Numbered from the stretch's first letter, positions 16,472 to 29,139 are shown. The stretch: DNA of 64,000 bases from Aeromicrobium sp. Leaf350 (GCF_916858655.1 NZ_CAKASL010000001.1:124001-188000), one strand, 5' to 3'. Notes: generated from the letters alone by a model not told the origin. Numbers and translations are program-made.

Positions 16472-17969
16472 GCTTCTCGAGGATCAGCTCGCGAACTCGA
16501 CCCGCGTCGGCCTGACCGCGCATCTCCTTCATGACGGCGCCGATCAGCGCGCCGGCGGCCTGAAGCTTGCCGTCGCGGATCTTGTCGGCCACGTCCGGGT
16601 TGGCCTCGATCGCGCGATCGACGGCCTCCCCGAGCGCACCGTCGTCGGAGACGACCTCGAGCCCGCGCGAGGCCACGACCTCCTCGGGCGTGCCCTCGCC
16701 GGCGAGGACGCCGTCGAACACGTCGCGCGCGAGCTTGTCGTTGATCTTCCCGGCGTCGATCAGGGCCTGGATGCCGGCCACCTGGGCCGGGGTGATGGGA
16801 AGCGCGGCCAGGTCGACGCCCGTGTCGTTGGAGCGGCGCGCCAGCTCGCCGAGCCACCACTTGCGGGCGGCCTGGGGGGCGGCACCGGCCTCGACCGTGG
16901 CCACGATGAGCTCGAGCGCGCCCGCGCCGATCGTGTCGCGCATGTCGAGGTCCGAGAACTCCCACTCGGCCTGGAGCCGCTTGCGACGCTCGGACGGCGG
17001 CTCGGGCAGCGTGCCCCGCAGCTCGTCGACCCAGGCGCGCGAGGGTGCGACCGGGGCGAGGTCGGGCTCCGGGAAGTAGCGGTAGTCCTCGGCGTCGGAC
17101 TTCTCGCGACCGGAGGACGTCGAGCCGTCGGACTCGTGGAAGTGGCGGGTCTCCTGGACGACCTTCTGGCCCGCGTCGAGGATGCCGGCGTGGCGGCCGA
17201 CCTCGTAGCGCACGGCCCGCTCGACCGAGCGGAAGGAGTTGACGTTCTTGGTCTCGCTGCGGGTGCCCAGCGTGCTGGAACCGGTCGGCTTGAGCGACAG
17301 GTTGACGTCGGCCCGCAACGAGCCCTGGTCCATCCGGGCGTCCGAGACGCCGAGGGCCAGCATCAGGTCGCGCAGCTGGTTGACGTAGGCGCGAGCCACG
17401 GCGGGAGCCTTGTCGCCAGGCACCTCGATCGTGCGGGTGACGATCTCGATCAGCGGGATGCCCGCGCGGTTGTAGTCGAGCAGCGAGTGGTCGGCGCCGT
17501 GGATGCGACCCGTCGCGCCGCCCACGTGCAGGCTCTTGCCGGTGTCCTCCTCCATGTGCGCGCGCTCGATCTCGATGCGGTAGACCTCGCCGTCGACCTC
17601 CACGTCGGTGTAGCCGTCGAATGCGATGGGCTCGTCGTACTGCGACGTCTGGAAGTTCTTCGGCTGGTCCGGGTAGAAGTAGTTCTTGCGCGCGAAGCGG
17701 CACCACTCGGCGATCTCGCAGTTCAGCGCGAGGCCGATGCGAATGGCCGACTCGACGGCCTTGGCGTTGACGACCGGCAGCGCGCCGGGCAGACCGAGGC
17801 ACACCGGGCACACCTGGGTGTTGGGCTCGGCGCCGAACTCCGTGGCGCAGCCGCAGAACATCTTGGTGCGCGTGCCCAGCTCGACGTGGACCTCCAGGCC
17901 CATGACCGGCTCGTAACGGGTCAGGGCGTCGTCGAACGGCACCAGCGGGGTCTTCGTCGGGGTGCTCAT
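16464..17969 (-). CDS. gatB: Asp-tRNA(Asn)/Glu-tRNA(Gln) amidotransferase subunit B
   Basis: Subunit B binds the mischarged tRNA and activates it as a phosphoester, so that ammonia from GatA turns Asp-tRNA(Asn) or Glu-tRNA(Gln) into the amide. 501 residues. Visible marks are the [18 protein letters not shown] start with the later CPVCLGLPG (zinc cysteines), [22 protein letters not shown] and [14 protein letters not shown], then a C-terminal YqeY-like tail ([26 protein letters not shown]). ATG at 17969 overlaps the gatA stop as ATGA; the frame is open further upstream, but this start matches the family. Confidence 0.97.
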   Translation of the reverse strand: MSTPTKTPLVPFDDALTRYEPVMGLEVHVELGTRTKMFCGCATEFGAEPNTQVCPVCLGLPGALPVVNAKAVESAIRIGLALNCEIAEWCRFARKNYFYPDQPKNFQTSQYDEPIAFDGYTDVEVDGEVYRIEIERAHMEEDTGKSLHVGGATGRIHGADHSLLDYNRAGIPLIEIVTRTIEVPGDKAPAVARAYVNQLRDLMLALGVSDARMDQGSLRADVNLSLKPTGSSTLGTRSETKNVNSFRSVERAVRYEVGRHAGILDAGQKVVQETRHFHESDGSTSSGREKSDAEDYRYFPEPDLAPVAPSRAWVDELRGTLPEPPSERRKRLQAEWEFSDLDMRDTIGAGALELIVATVEAGAAPQAARKWWLGELARRSNDTGVDLAALPITPAQVAGIQALIDAGKINDKLARDVFDGVLAGEGTPEEVVASRGLEVVSDDGALGEAVDRAIEANPDVADKIRDGKLQAAGALIGAVMKEMRGQADAGRVRELILEKLS

Positions 17970-19450
17970 CGCACGACCTCCTCGAGGACGGGGGCGGGCA
18001 CGAGGCGCTCGAGCGCCGCTCCCGCGTTGTAGAGGCGCTCGTCGGCCTGCGCCGGGGCGAGGAACTGGCCTCCGACCGGCAGGCCCGAGTCGTCGGCCAG
18101 ACCGATCGGCACGTTGATGCCGGGCACGCCGGCCAGGTTGGCCGGGATCGTGCAGACGTCCTCGAGGTACATCGCGAGGGGGTCGTCGGACTTCTCGCCG
18201 AGTCGCCACGCCGTGGTGGGGGCGGTGGGCGAGAACAACACGTCGACCTGCTCGAACGCGGCGGTGAAGTCCTGCGCGATCAGCGTGCGCACCTTCTGCG
18301 CCGAGCCGTAGTACGCGTCGTAGTAGCCGCTCGAGAGGGCGTAGGTGCCCAGGATGATGCGGCGCTTGACCTCGTCACCGAAGCCGGCGTCACGCGTGGC
18401 GGCCATGACCTGTTCGGCCGAGGGCGACGGGTTGCCGTCCGGCGAGACACGCAGCCCGTACCGCATCGCGTCGAAGCGGGCCAGGTTGCTGGAGACCTCG
18501 CTCGGCATCACCAGGTAATACGCCGCGATGCCGTGCGTGAAGCTCGGGCAGGAGACCTCGACGATCTCGGCGCCGGCGTCGGCCAGCTTCGCGACGGCCT
18601 CGTCGAACCGGCGCTGCACGCCGGGCTGGAAGCCCTCCCCTGCGAACTCCCGGACGACGCCGATGCGCAGGCCGGCGACGTCGCCGCGACGGGCGGCCTC
18701 GACGACCGACGGCACGGGAGCGTCGATGCTGGTGGAGTCGCGCGGGTCGTGCCCGGCGATGACCTCGTGCAGCAGGGCAGCGTCGAGCACCGAGCGCGCC
18801 ATCGGACCGACCTGGTCGAGGCTGCTGGCCATGGCGATGACGCCGTAGCGGGAGACCCCGCCGTAGGTGGGCTTCACGCCCACGATGCCGGTCATCGCGC
18901 CGGGCTGGCGGATCGAGCCGCCGGTGTCGGTGCCGAGCGCCAGCGGGGCCTCGAAGGCGGCCACGGCCGCGGCCGAACCGCCGCTGGAGCCGCCGGGGAT
19001 GCGCCCCGTGTCCCACGGGTTGCGGGCAGGACCGTAGGCGGAGTGCTCGTTCGAGGAGCCCATCGCGAACTCGTCGAGGTTCGTCTTGCCGAGGATCGGC
19101 AGGCCGGCGGCGCGCAGGCGGGTCACGACCGTCGCGTCGTACGGCGGCACCCAGCCCTCGAGGATCTTCGAGCCGGCGGTGGTGGGCTGGCCGACCGTGT
19201 TGATGAGGTCCTTCACGGCGATCGGCACACCCGCGAGGGTCGGGAGCGACTCCCCCGCCGCGCGTCGCGCGTCGACGTCCGCGGCGGTGGCGAGGGCGCC
19301 CTCGGCATCGACGTGCAGGAAGGCGTTGAGGTCGCCGTCGACCGCGGCGATGCGGTCGATCTGGGCCTGCGTGGCCTCGACCGAGGTCACGCTGCCGTCG
19401 GCCAGCTGCGCCGCGAGATCGGAGGCGTGGAGACGCGTCAGGTCGCTCAT
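17966..19450 (-). CDS. gatA: Asp-tRNA(Asn)/Glu-tRNA(Gln) amidotransferase subunit A
   Basis: Glutaminase/amidase subunit of the GatCAB complex. 494 residues of the amidase-signature family: catalytic lysine in IAVKDLINT (about 79), the Gly-Ser-rich loop [14 protein letters not shown] and [12 protein letters not shown] giving the Ser-cisSer-Lys triad. The C-terminal part has [17 protein letters not shown] at 19450 overlaps the gatC stop (ATGA), and its own stop overlaps gatB, so the three subunits are translationally coupled, as expected for an obligate complex. Confidence 0.97.
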   Translation of the reverse strand: MSDLTRLHASDLAAQLADGSVTSVEATQAQIDRIAAVDGDLNAFLHVDAEGALATAADVDARRAAGESLPTLAGVPIAVKDLINTVGQPTTAGSKILEGWVPPYDATVVTRLRAAGLPILGKTNLDEFAMGSSNEHSAYGPARNPWDTGRIPGGSSGGSAAAVAAFEAPLALGTDTGGSIRQPGAMTGIVGVKPTYGGVSRYGVIAMASSLDQVGPMARSVLDAALLHEVIAGHDPRDSTSIDAPVPSVVEAARRGDVAGLRIGVVREFAGEGFQPGVQRRFDEAVAKLADAGAEIVEVSCPSFTHGIAAYYLVMPSEVSSNLARFDAMRYGLRVSPDGNPSPSAEQVMAATRDAGFGDEVKRRIILGTYALSSGYYDAYYGSAQKVRTLIAQDFTAAFEQVDVLFSPTAPTTAWRLGEKSDDPLAMYLEDVCTIPANLAGVPGINVPIGLADDSGLPVGGQFLAPAQADERLYNAGAALERLVPAPVLEEVVR

Positions 19451-19758
19451 GCCTCCTCCCCCAGGATCTTCGGGACCAGGAAGCGGTCCTCCTCGGACGC
19501 CGGGGCACCCGAGAGCGCCTCGTCCCGGCTGAGGCCGGGGCTGGGCTCGTCCGCGCGGAACACGTTGGTGATCGGCACCGGGTGGCTCATGGGCGCGACG
19601 TCGGCGCCGGCCGACTCCACGACGCCCTGCACGGCGGCGACGTGGTCGAGGATGGCGGGCAGCTCGGCGCCGAGGCGGTCGAGCTCGTCCTCGCTGAGGC
19701 TGATGCGGGCGAGGCTCGCCAGGTGGGCGACGTCCTCACGCGAGAGGGGCGACGACAT
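19447..19758 (-). CDS. gatC: Asp-tRNA(Asn)/Glu-tRNA(Gln) amidotransferase subunit C
   Basis: 103-residue small subunit that stabilises GatA-GatB. It begins with the family pattern [22 protein letters not shown] and ends [19 protein letters not shown] at 19758 follows AGGAGAC. A TAGGAT -10-like hexamer (19792-19797, minus strand) lies 33 bases upstream. First gene of gatCAB; divergent from ppk2. Confidence 0.96.
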   Translation of the reverse strand: MSSPLSREDVAHLASLARISLSEDELDRLGAELPAILDHVAAVQGVVESAGADVAPMSHPVPITNVFRADEPSPGLSRDEALSGAPASEEDRFLVPKILGEEA

Positions 19759-19791
19759 GCGTCTCCTGGGTCGAGGGGTCAGTACCGCGCC

Positions 19792-19855
19792 ATCCTAGTG
19801 ACCCCCGCGACGGACCCTGACGCGTCACCATCCGTTCACCCGACGCCCGTAGCGT
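19792..19855. promoter_or_regulatory. Divergent promoter region gatC / ppk2
   Basis: On the minus strand TAGGAT (19792-19797) fits a -10 for gatCAB, giving a short leader with AGGAGAC. On the plus strand TAGCGT (19850-19855) lies exactly 6 bases before the ppk2 GTG, implying a leaderless ppk2 transcript. No clear -35 on either side. Confidence 0.5.
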
Positions 19856-19861
19856 CCCTCC

Positions 19862-20758
19862 GTGCCCGAGACCCTGTTGATCGACCGCCTCGACGGATTC
19901 ACCGTCGACGACTCCGACGACGACGACCCCGTCCTGCTCGACGCCGCCGGCCGGCCGGTCGACACCTGGCGCGAGGGCTACCCGTACGACGAGCGGCTCG
20001 ACCGCACGACGTACGACCTCGAGAAGCGCCTGCTGCAGATCGAGCTCATCAAGCTGCAGAGCTGGGTCAAGGACACCGGCCAGCGCATCGTGCTCGTGTT
20101 CGAGGGGCGCGACGCCGCCGGCAAGGGCGGCACGATCAAGCGCTTCACGGAGCACCTCAACCCGCGTGGCGCGCGCGTCATCGCCCTCGTGAAGCCGACC
20201 GACCGCGAACAGAGCCAGTGGTACCTGCAGCGCTACGTGGAGCACCTGCCGAGCGCCGGGGAGCTCGTGTTCTTCGACCGCTCCTGGTACAACCGCGCCG
20301 GCGTCGAGCGGGTCATGGGCTTCTGCACGCCCGACCAGTACACCGAGTTCCTGCGGCAGGCGCCGGCCTTCGAGAAGATGCTGGTCAACGACGGCGTCCA
20401 CGTCGTGAAGTTCTGGTTCTCCGTGTCGCGGGCCGAGCAGCTGACCCGCTTCACGATCCGGCAGGTCGACCCCGTGCGGCAGTGGAAGCTCTCCCCCATG
20501 GACCTCGCCTCGCTCGACAAGTGGGACGCCTACACCCAGGCTAAGGAGGCGATGTTCCGCAAGACCGACACGAAGCACTCGCCGTGGACCGTGGTCAAGA
20601 GCAACGACAAGAAGCGCGCCCGCCTCGAGGCCATGCGGCACGTCCTGCACCGCTTCGACTACCCGGGCAAGGACCACGACGTCGTCCGCACGCCCGACCC
20701 CCTCATCGTGGGCGCTGCGGCCGACCTGTTCGACCCGGAGGACGCCGACGTCGACTGA
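19862..20758 (+). CDS. ppk2: Polyphosphate kinase 2
   Basis: Transfers phosphate between polyphosphate and nucleotides (class I PPK2 enzymes mostly regenerate ATP/GTP from NDP). 298 residues, one-domain form. Walker A is FEGRDAAGKGG (about 81-91), the lid/Walker B region reads FFDRSWYNRAGVERVMGF (about 137-155), and NPRGARVIAL, FWFSVSRAEQL and WKLSPMDLASLDKWDAY are family landmarks. The GTG start follows TAGCGT at 6 bases. It ends before a long palindrome shared with the convergent membrane-protein gene. Confidence 0.95.
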   Translation: MPETLLIDRLDGFTVDDSDDDDPVLLDAAGRPVDTWREGYPYDERLDRTTYDLEKRLLQIELIKLQSWVKDTGQRIVLVFEGRDAAGKGGTIKRFTEHLNPRGARVIALVKPTDREQSQWYLQRYVEHLPSAGELVFFDRSWYNRAGVERVMGFCTPDQYTEFLRQAPAFEKMLVNDGVHVVKFWFSVSRAEQLTRFTIRQVDPVRQWKLSPMDLASLDKWDAYTQAKEAMFRKTDTKHSPWTVVKSNDKKRARLEAMRHVLHRFDYPGKDHDVVRTPDPLIVGAAADLFDPEDADVD

Positions 20759-20774
20759 CCTCGCCTCGACCGCA

Positions 20775-20840
20775 CCCAGATGTGCGCCGAGTTGTGCAGA
20801 ATGGCCCACCCTGCACCGCACATCTCAGCGCAAATCTGGG
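20775..20840. repeat. Palindromic intergenic element 1 (ppk2 / membrane protein)
   Basis: A 66-base imperfect palindrome fills the gap between two convergent genes: outer arms CCCAGATGTGCGCCGAG and CTCAGCGCAAATCTGGG, inner arms GTGCAG/CTGCAC. Read on the minus strand it contains AGATGTGCGG and GGGCCATTC, resembling the elements at 39781 and 61147. Probably a bidirectional terminator or a small repeated element. Confidence 0.6.
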
Positions 20841-20850
20841 CGGGCTGACG

Positions 20851-21291
20851 TCAGGCTCGGGCGCGGTTGCGGGCGAACAGGCGGGCGGCAAGCACCAAGA
20901 TCGTGACGCCGAGGGCGATGTCGGCCACGACGTGGGCCTGGCGCCACAGCGGCATGTCGAGAGCGCCCGGCACGGTGTAGTGACCGATGCCGATCAGACC
21001 GCTGACGGAGTACAGCGCCAGCCCGATGACGGCGGGGACGACGCGTCCGCGCAGCAGGTTCCAGACTCCCCAGGCCCCGAAGGCCGTGAACACGAACCAC
21101 GCCAGGCCGACGACGGTGGCGCTCGGCGCCGGGATCGTCGCGTCGGGCCCCGGCACGGGGTAGTCGGCGTAGTTCGCGTAGTTGTCGACGTAGTGAACGA
21201 CCGACACGACCACGGCTGCCGCCACGACCACGAGGATCGTGCGGCTGCCTCGCAGCGGCGAGGCGGTCTGGGGCGAGGCGGACTCGGCCAT
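20851..21291 (-). CDS. Small integral membrane protein
   Basis: A 146-residue protein with four predicted membrane helices: TILVVVAAAVVVSVVHYV, TVVGLAWFVFTAFGAWGVW, VVPAVIGLALYSVSGLIGIGHY and VVADIALGVTILVLAARLF. Histidines occur in and next to helices (VVHYVDNYANYADY, GIGHYTVPG, QAHVVAD), which could bind metal or haem, but no named family is recognised. The preceding hexamer CACGAT lies 6 bases before the ATG, a weak leaderless signature. Transcribed alone, convergent with ppk2. Confidence 0.75.
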   Translation of the reverse strand: MAESASPQTASPLRGSRTILVVVAAAVVVSVVHYVDNYANYADYPVPGPDATIPAPSATVVGLAWFVFTAFGAWGVWNLLRGRVVPAVIGLALYSVSGLIGIGHYTVPGALDMPLWRQAHVVADIALGVTILVLAARLFARNRARA

Positions 21292-21333
21292 GGATCCATC
21301 GTGCCCCGAGGACCGCGCTCTGGCCAGAGCGCG

Positions 21334-21879
21334 CTACTGGCCGGTGCGGCCGTCGACCGCCTCGCGCAGGAGGTCGGCGTGGCCGCAGTGACGCGCGTAC
21401 TCCTCGATCATGTGGACCAGCAGGTCGCGGATCGTGACCACCTCGCCGTCGCGTCCGGGGATCACGAGCTCGTGGCCGAGATCGGACTCCGGCACGCCCT
21501 CGACCCACGCCTCGGCCCGTGCGACCTCGGCTCGCCAGCGCTCGAACGCCTCGGTGACGCACGCGTCGGTGCCCTCGGCGCCGTCGAAGTCGAGGTCGCG
21601 GTGCTCGGGCGTGCGGAAGGGGCGCGGCTCGTCGAGGCCCAGCGCCGTCTGCGCGAACCAGAACTGCTCGACCCCGGCGAGATGACGTACGAGCCCCAGC
21701 AGGCTCATCGTGCTGGGCGGGACGCTGCGAGTGGCGAGCTGCTCGGGCGTGAGCTCCTCACACTTCAGCGCAAGCGTGTGACGGTAGATGCGCAGGTAGT
21801 CGACGTACGTGGCCTTCTCGCCCACCGGCTGCTCGCCGTCGCGCGGGTCGGGGCCGGCGGTGACCCACATGTCGGCCAT
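21334..21879 (-). CDS. DinB-family protein (DUF664)
   Basis: A 181-residue four-helix DinB-fold protein. Visible features are PSTMSLLGLVRHLAGVEQFWF, with the first metal histidine, and TIRDLLVHMIEEYARHCGHADLLRE, with the two C-terminal histidines. Actinobacterial members include mycothiol-dependent transferases and maleylpyruvate isomerases; the exact activity is unknown. The start codon overlaps the stop of the DUF1272 gene by one base (TGATG), so it is the third gene of ligA-DUF1272-DinB. Confidence 0.88.
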   Translation of the reverse strand: MADMWVTAGPDPRDGEQPVGEKATYVDYLRIYRHTLALKCEELTPEQLATRSVPPSTMSLLGLVRHLAGVEQFWFAQTALGLDEPRPFRTPEHRDLDFDGAEGTDACVTEAFERWRAEVARAEAWVEGVPESDLGHELVIPGRDGEVVTIRDLLVHMIEEYARHCGHADLLREAVDGRTGQ

Positions 21880-22120
21880 CAGGGTGCGCCGCAGCTGTCA
21901 GAGAGCACCCGCACGGTCGACACGCGCCCGGCGGCCAGGCGCGACGCCGACGGCACGGGGCGCCGCACGAGCTCGCCGCCGCAGTTGGGGCACACGCCGT
22001 GCAGCACGTTCTCGGCGCAGTCACGGCACCACGTGCACTCGAACGAGCAGATCAGGACGTCGGTGGACTCAGGGGCGAGGTCGCGGTCGCAGCACTCGCA
22101 GCTCGGTCGGATCTCCAGCA

Positions 22121-22121
<1 letters not shown>
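21879..22121 (-). CDS. DUF1272 zinc-ribbon protein
   Basis: An 80-residue protein matching DUF1272: LEIRPSCECCDRDL, then CSFECTWCRDCAE, then GVCPNCGGELVRRP. Eight or more cysteines in CxxC pairs predict two zinc sites. Role unknown. Its ATG overlaps the ligA stop by one base and its stop overlaps the DinB start by one base, so it is tightly coupled to both. Confidence 0.88.
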
Positions 22122-24553
<2,432 letters not shown>

Positions 24554-25519
24554 CTAGTGCCGGGCACCGACGTTCGCCGCGAGTGCGAGGGCCTGCCGGG
24601 CCCACTGCGGCGTCGCTCCGGCCAGACCGCACGAGGGGCTGACGACGACGCGGGGATCGGCCCGTTCCTCGTCGAAGCCGAGGCGCGAGAGGAAGGAGTC
24701 GACCCGGCCGATCAGGACCGAGGACGTCGGCACCGGCGAGGGGTCGGTGGAAGGCACCGCGCCAACCCACAGCTCGACACCCGCCTCGAAAGCCTCGGCC
24801 CAGGCGTCGTGCGGACGGGCGAGCGCGAGGTCGAACCCGATGCCCGCGAAGCCCGCACCGCGCAGCAGCGCGACCGGCACGTCGGACGCGCACACGTGCA
24901 CGACCGGGGTCGCCCCCGCGGACCGGATCGCGTCGCTCACGAGACGCAGGTGGGCGTCGGCCTCCGGCGGGTGCACCGTGCGGTGCCGACCGAAGCCGCT
25001 GGCCGTCGGGATGCCGGCGTCGAGCACGGCCGGCAGGGCGGGCTCGTCGACCTGCACGACCAGCTCGGCCCGCGGGAAGCGGCGCCGCAGGTCCCGCACG
25101 TGCGCGGTCACACCGATCGCGAGCGACTCGGCGAGGTCGCGCCGGGCGCCGTGGTCGGCGAGGAACTTCTCGCCGCGAGCCAGCTCGACCGTGGCAGCCA
25201 GGGTCCAGGGTCCGGCCACCTGTTGCTTGAGGGGTCCTTCGTGGTCGGAGCCGATCTCCTCGAGGGTGTCGAGGTCCTGCGCGAGGAGCGAGCGCGCGCG
25301 GCGGTGGTCGACCCCGGATCCGACGCCGACGCGCCAGCCGGCGGGCTGGAGGTCGGCGTCGAGGCCGTCGAGGAGCGCGAGCGAGCGGCCCGTCATCTGG
25401 GCGTGCACGCCGCGCTCCGGGAGCTCGGGCACGAACGGCAGGTCCAGCTGACCCAGCGACACCCGCCCCCACTCGGCGACGTCCTCGCCCGGAACCGACC
25501 CGACTCCCGTGGCGCGCAT
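24554..25519 (-). CDS. Cobalamin-independent methionine synthase-like protein (catalytic core only)
   Basis: A 321-residue protein equal to the C-terminal catalytic barrel of MetE, as in the short archaeal form. It begins RATGVGSVPGEDVAEW and has LKQQVAGPWTLAATVELARG, VVQVDEPALPAVL, the zinc-ligand pair HVCASDVP and the C-terminal cysteine in VSPSCGLAG. The N-terminal folate-binding half of full MetE is absent, so its methyl donor may not be methyltetrahydrofolate. ATG at 25519 is chosen because TAGGGT lies 7 bases upstream; the GTG at 25528 would overlap that hexamer. It stands next to a repeat array at 25573-25689. Confidence 0.85.
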   Translation of the reverse strand: MRATGVGSVPGEDVAEWGRVSLGQLDLPFVPELPERGVHAQMTGRSLALLDGLDADLQPAGWRVGVGSGVDHRRARSLLAQDLDTLEEIGSDHEGPLKQQVAGPWTLAATVELARGEKFLADHGARRDLAESLAIGVTAHVRDLRRRFPRAELVVQVDEPALPAVLDAGIPTASGFGRHRTVHPPEADAHLRLVSDAIRSAGATPVVHVCASDVPVALLRGAGFAGIGFDLALARPHDAWAEAFEAGVELWVGAVPSTDPSPVPTSSVLIGRVDSFLSRLGFDEERADPRVVVSPSCGLAGATPQWARQALALAANVGARH

Positions 25520-25572
25520 GCCCGCCACCCTAGGGCTCCCCCGGCCCCACCCTGCACCACCGCCCCCCGAGC

Positions 25573-25689
25573 GGGCGGTGAGATAGAGACCAGTCCGAGG
25601 AGGGAGCGGTGAGTCCGGGACCAGTGCGGGGGCACCACACGTCCCTCACTCACCGCCCACCCCCGGGACACGTCCGTAAGTCACCGCCC
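25573..25689. repeat. Four-copy ~31-bp repeat array, two direct and two inverted
   Basis: GGGCGGTGAG (25573) and GAGCGGTGAG (25604) are 31 bases apart on the plus strand; CTCACCGCCC (25649) and GTCACCGCCC (25680) are 31 bases apart in inverted orientation. Each unit continues with a shared GGGAC(C/G)(A/T)GT block, so the consensus unit is roughly GGGCGGTGAGT-N3-GGACNNGT. The array occupies the gap between the minus-strand MetE-like gene and the end of the FAD oxidoreductase gene. Confidence 0.65.
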
Positions 25690-25694
25690 GCGGG

Positions 25695-26771
25695 TCAGGG
25701 GCGGAGGTGGCGGCGCACGGCGACCGCAGCGGTGCGGCCGGCGCGGTTGGCGCCGATCGTGGACGCGGACGGGCCGTACCCGACGAGCTGCACGCGCGGG
25801 TCGACGACCGACTCCGTCGCGGTGCCCGGCGTCGACCCGAGCTGGATGCCACCGCGCGGCGACCGCAGTCGCAGCGGCGCGAGGTGCTCGACGTCCGGCC
25901 GGAAGCCGGTGGCCCACAGGATGACGTCGACCGCCTCGAACGACCCGTCGGCCCAGCGCACGCCGTCGGGCTCGACGCGCTCGAACATCGGCAGCCGCTC
26001 GTAGGCCCCGAGCCGCTCCGCCTCGGCCTCCTGCGGTCGCAGCATCAGGCCCGTCACGCTCACGACGCTGCGCGGCGGCAGGCCCTGCTGCACCCGTTCG
26101 ATCACCATCGCGACGGCCTCGCGCCCCGCCTCCGGGTCGAACGGCTCCTCGCGCCAGATCGGCTCGCGTCGCGTGACCCAGAGCGTGTCGGTGATCGGGC
26201 GCAGCGCACCGAGGAACTGCACGGCCGACGCACCCCCGCCGACGACCAGCACGCGCTTGCCCCGGAAGTGCTCGGGTCCGGGGTAGTCCACGGTGTGCAG
26301 CTGCTCCCCCGCGAACACCTCCTGCCCGGGATAGCGCGGCACGAACGGCCGGCGCCACGTGCCCGACGCGTTCACCAGCGTGCGGGTGCGCCACACGCGG
26401 TCACCGTCCGCCGAGACGGCCTCGACGCGGAGCAGCGCCGGGTCGTCGGGGTCCTGGCGCACGTGCCGCACGACGACGGGCCGCTCGACCGGGAGGTCGT
26501 GCTCGGTCTCGTAGGCCGCGAAGTACGCGGGAACGAAGGTGTTCGCGCGCTCGTCACCGACGGCCTCGGGCAGGGGCGCGTCCGGCAGGTCGGCGACGCC
26601 GTGCACGTCACGCATCACGAGGGCGTCCCACCGGTGCTCCCACGCGCCGCCGGGCTCGGGGTTGGCGTCCAGCACCACGTGGTCGATGCCGAGGCGGCGC
26701 AGGTGGAACGAGGACGAGAGACCCGCCTGCCCGGCTCCGATCACGAGCGAGTCGAGGACCTGCTCGCTCAC
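25695..26771 (-). CDS. Flavin-dependent monooxygenase/oxidoreductase
   Basis: A 358-residue protein with an N-terminal FAD fingerprint [17 protein letters not shown] and a second dinucleotide (NADPH) fingerprint [17 protein letters not shown] about 165 residues in, separated by [19 protein letters not shown], then [17 protein letters not shown]. This is the arrangement of FMO/CzcO-like oxidoreductases; substrate unknown. The GTG at 26771 overlaps the mnmA stop (GTGA), so it is the last gene of the nrtR-nad operon chain, but nothing in it suggests a role in NAD or tRNA metabolism. Confidence 0.85.
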   Translation of the reverse strand: MSEQVLDSLVIGAGQAGLSSSFHLRRLGIDHVVLDANPEPGGAWEHRWDALVMRDVHGVADLPDAPLPEAVGDERANTFVPAYFAAYETEHDLPVERPVVVRHVRQDPDDPALLRVEAVSADGDRVWRTRTLVNASGTWRRPFVPRYPGQEVFAGEQLHTVDYPGPEHFRGKRVLVVGGGASAVQFLGALRPITDTLWVTRREPIWREEPFDPEAGREAVAMVIERVQQGLPPRSVVSVTGLMLRPQEAEAERLGAYERLPMFERVEPDGVRWADGSFEAVDVILWATGFRPDVEHLAPLRLRSPRGGIQLGSTPGTATESVVDPRVQLVGYGPSASTIGANRAGRTAAVAVRRHLRP

Positions 26772-27883
26772 GCAGGGCTCACGGCACGCCGATGGGTCGC
26801 CGAGATCGTCGCCGAGCCGACGACGCGCGTGCCGTCGTAGACCACGCACGCCTGACCGGGCGCGATGCCCTCGGCCGGATCGAGCAGCTCGACGTGCACG
26901 GTCTGTTCGCCCTCGACCACGTGCAGCCGCGCGCGGTGCTCCGCGCCGTGGGCACGCAGCTGCACCGAGCAGTCGAGCACACCGGCGGGGACGTCGGTGC
27001 ACCACAGCGGCTTGATGCCGTCGAGCGCGTCGACCAGGAGGTGCTCGCGCGGCCCGACCGTGACCGTGCCGGAGACCGGCTCGATGTCGAGCACGAACCG
27101 GGGCTTGCCGTCGTCGGCCGGCACCCCGAGGCGGAGTCCCCGACGCTGGCCGATCGTGTACGCGTAGGCGCCGTCGTGCTCGCGCAGGACCGTGCCTGAC
27201 TCGTCGACCACAGTGCCCGGACGCGGCCCGAGCTTGTCGGCGAGCCAGCCCGCGTTGTCGCCGTCGGCAACGAAGCAGATGTCGTGGCTGTCGGGCTTGG
27301 TGGCGACCTGGAGCCCTCGCTCGTCGGCCTCACGGCGGACGTCGGGCTTCGTCGAGCCACCGAGCGGGAAGTGCGAGCGACGCAGCTGCTCCTGGGTCAG
27401 CACGCCGAGGACGTAGCTCTGGTCCTTCGCCATGTCGACGGCGCGGTGCATCTCGACGAGGCCCTCGTCGTTCTCGTGCACCTGGGCGTAGTGACCCGTG
27501 ACGACGCCGTCGAAGCCCAGCACCAGCGCGCGGTCGAGCACCGCGGCGAACTTGATCTTCTCGTTGCAGCGCAGGCAGGGGTTCGGCGTGCGCCCCGCCT
27601 CGTACTCGGCGATGAAGTCGTCGACGACCGTGTCGGCGAACTCGTCGCTCATGTCCCACACGTAGAACGGGATGCCGATCGTGTCGGCGGCCCGGCGCGC
27701 GTCGTTGGAGTCCTCGATCGAGCAGCAGCCGCGCGCTCCCGAGCGGTACGACTTCGGGTTGCGGCTCAGCGCCAGGTGCACGCCCGTGACCTCGTGACCG
27801 GCCTCGACGGCGCGCGCGGCCGCCACGGCGGAGTCGACACCGCCGGACATCGCCGCGATGAGCCGCAGCCCTCCGGTGCTCAT
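26768..27883 (-). CDS. mnmA: tRNA-specific 2-thiouridylase
   Basis: Thiolates U34 of tRNA(Lys/Glu/Gln) using sulfur from a cysteine desulfurase. 371 residues. The ATP-pyrophosphatase P-loop [13 protein letters not shown] is at the N-terminus, the first catalytic cysteine is in [12 protein letters not shown] (about 100) and the second in [11 protein letters not shown] (about 200), and the C-terminal beta-barrel follows (GQRRGLRLG..., [16 protein letters not shown]). ATG at 27883 overlaps the upstream cysteine desulfurase stop (ATGA); that partner is the likely sulfur source. Confidence 0.96.
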   Translation of the reverse strand: MSTGGLRLIAAMSGGVDSAVAAARAVEAGHEVTGVHLALSRNPKSYRSGARGCCSIEDSNDARRAADTIGIPFYVWDMSDEFADTVVDDFIAEYEAGRTPNPCLRCNEKIKFAAVLDRALVLGFDGVVTGHYAQVHENDEGLVEMHRAVDMAKDQSYVLGVLTQEQLRRSHFPLGGSTKPDVRREADERGLQVATKPDSHDICFVADGDNAGWLADKLGPRPGTVVDESGTVLREHDGAYAYTIGQRRGLRLGVPADDGKPRFVLDIEPVSGTVTVGPREHLLVDALDGIKPLWCTDVPAGVLDCSVQLRAHGAEHRARLHVVEGEQTVHVELLDPAEGIAPGQACVVYDGTRVVGSATISATHRRAVSPA

Positions 27884-29103
27884 CGCTGACGCACCGCCCG
27901 TGCAGCGCTGGCCCGGGCGTGGACCTCGGGCAAAGCGGCCAGCGCGCGATCGACGTCGTCGTCGGTGCTGGTGTGACCCAGGCTCAACCGGAGCGAGCTG
28001 CTGGCCGACTCCTCGTCGTAGCCCATCGCGAGCAGCACGTGGCTGGGCTGCGGCACGCCAGCCGTGCAGGCGGATCCCGTCGAGACCTCGACGCCGCGGG
28101 CGTCGAGCAGCATCAGCATCGCGTCGGCGTCGCAGCCGGGGAACGTCACGTGGGCGACGTGAGGCAGGCGCAGGGCCCGGTCGTCCGGGCCGTTGATGAT
28201 CGCGTCGGGCACGAGGGCGGCGATGCCGTGGACGAGGCGCTCCCGCAGACCCTCGACCCGGGCCGCCTCGACCTCGCGGTGGCGCACCGCGACGTCCACC
28301 GCCGCCGCGAACGAGGCGATCAGCGGCGCGCCGAGAGTCCCGGACCGCACGTCGCGCTCCTGGCCGCCGCCGTGCAGCAGCGGCATGAGGTCGAGCTCGC
28401 GCACGGCGAGCAACGCACCCACGCCGATGGGGCCGCCGAGCTTGTGCGCCGTGACGGTCATGGCCTCGAGACCGCTCGCCGCGAAGTCGATCGGCAGGTG
28501 ACCGGCGGCCTGCACCGCGTCGCTGTGCACCGGGATGCCGTGCGGCTCCGCCAGGGCCACGATCTCGGCGATCGGCTGCACCGAGCCCATCTCGTTGTTG
28601 GCCCACATCGTCGTGATCGCCGCGATCGAGCCTGGGTCCGACTCGATGGTGGTGCGCAGGTCGTCGAGCCGCACGATGCCGTCGCGGTCGACCGAGGTCG
28701 TGACGACGTCAGCCCCCTGCTCCTTCCCGAGCCACAGCACGGGGTCGAGCAGGGCGTGGTGCTCGATCGCGCTGAACAGGAGTCGGCGGCGTGCCTGGTC
28801 CTGCGCGAGACGCGACCAGTACAGGCCCTTGATGGCGAGGTTGTTCGCCTCGGTGCCGCCGGAGGTGAACACGACCTCGCTGGGCCTGGCGCCGAGCCGC
28901 TCGGCGATGAGCTCGCGCGACTCCTCGACGACACGTCGCGCGGCACGACCCGAGGCGTGGAGCGACGACGGGTTGCCGGTGCGACCGAGCATCTCGGTCA
29001 GCACCGCCACGGCCTCCGGCACCATCGGCGTGGTCGCCGCGTGGTCGAGGTAGGCCGGACGGTTCACCGCCGGACTGGGCGGCACCGGATTGGGGTCACT
29101 CAT
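27880..29103 (-). CDS. Cysteine desulfurase (second copy)
   Basis: PLP enzyme releasing sulfur from cysteine. 407 residues, class V aminotransferase. Seen are [23 protein letters not shown], the PLP lysine in [13 protein letters not shown] (about 215) and the active cysteine loop [17 protein letters not shown] (about 340). It follows the other cysteine desulfurase by 36 bases and overlaps mnmA by four bases, so it most likely feeds tRNA thiolation. ATG at 29103 has GGAACG and TACCCT upstream; a separate promoter in the 36-base gap is possible. The two copies differ widely in sequence, so they are not a recent duplication. Confidence 0.93.
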   Translation of the reverse strand: MSDPNPVPPSPAVNRPAYLDHAATTPMVPEAVAVLTEMLGRTGNPSSLHASGRAARRVVEESRELIAERLGARPSEVVFTSGGTEANNLAIKGLYWSRLAQDQARRRLLFSAIEHHALLDPVLWLGKEQGADVVTTSVDRDGIVRLDDLRTTIESDPGSIAAITTMWANNEMGSVQPIAEIVALAEPHGIPVHSDAVQAAGHLPIDFAASGLEAMTVTAHKLGGPIGVGALLAVRELDLMPLLHGGGQERDVRSGTLGAPLIASFAAAVDVAVRHREVEAARVEGLRERLVHGIAALVPDAIINGPDDRALRLPHVAHVTFPGCDADAMLMLLDARGVEVSTGSACTAGVPQPSHVLLAMGYDEESASSSLRLSLGHTSTDDDVDRALAALPEVHARASAARAVRQR

Positions 29104-29139
29104 GATCGTTCCAGGGTAGACCCGTGGTTCACGCCCACC

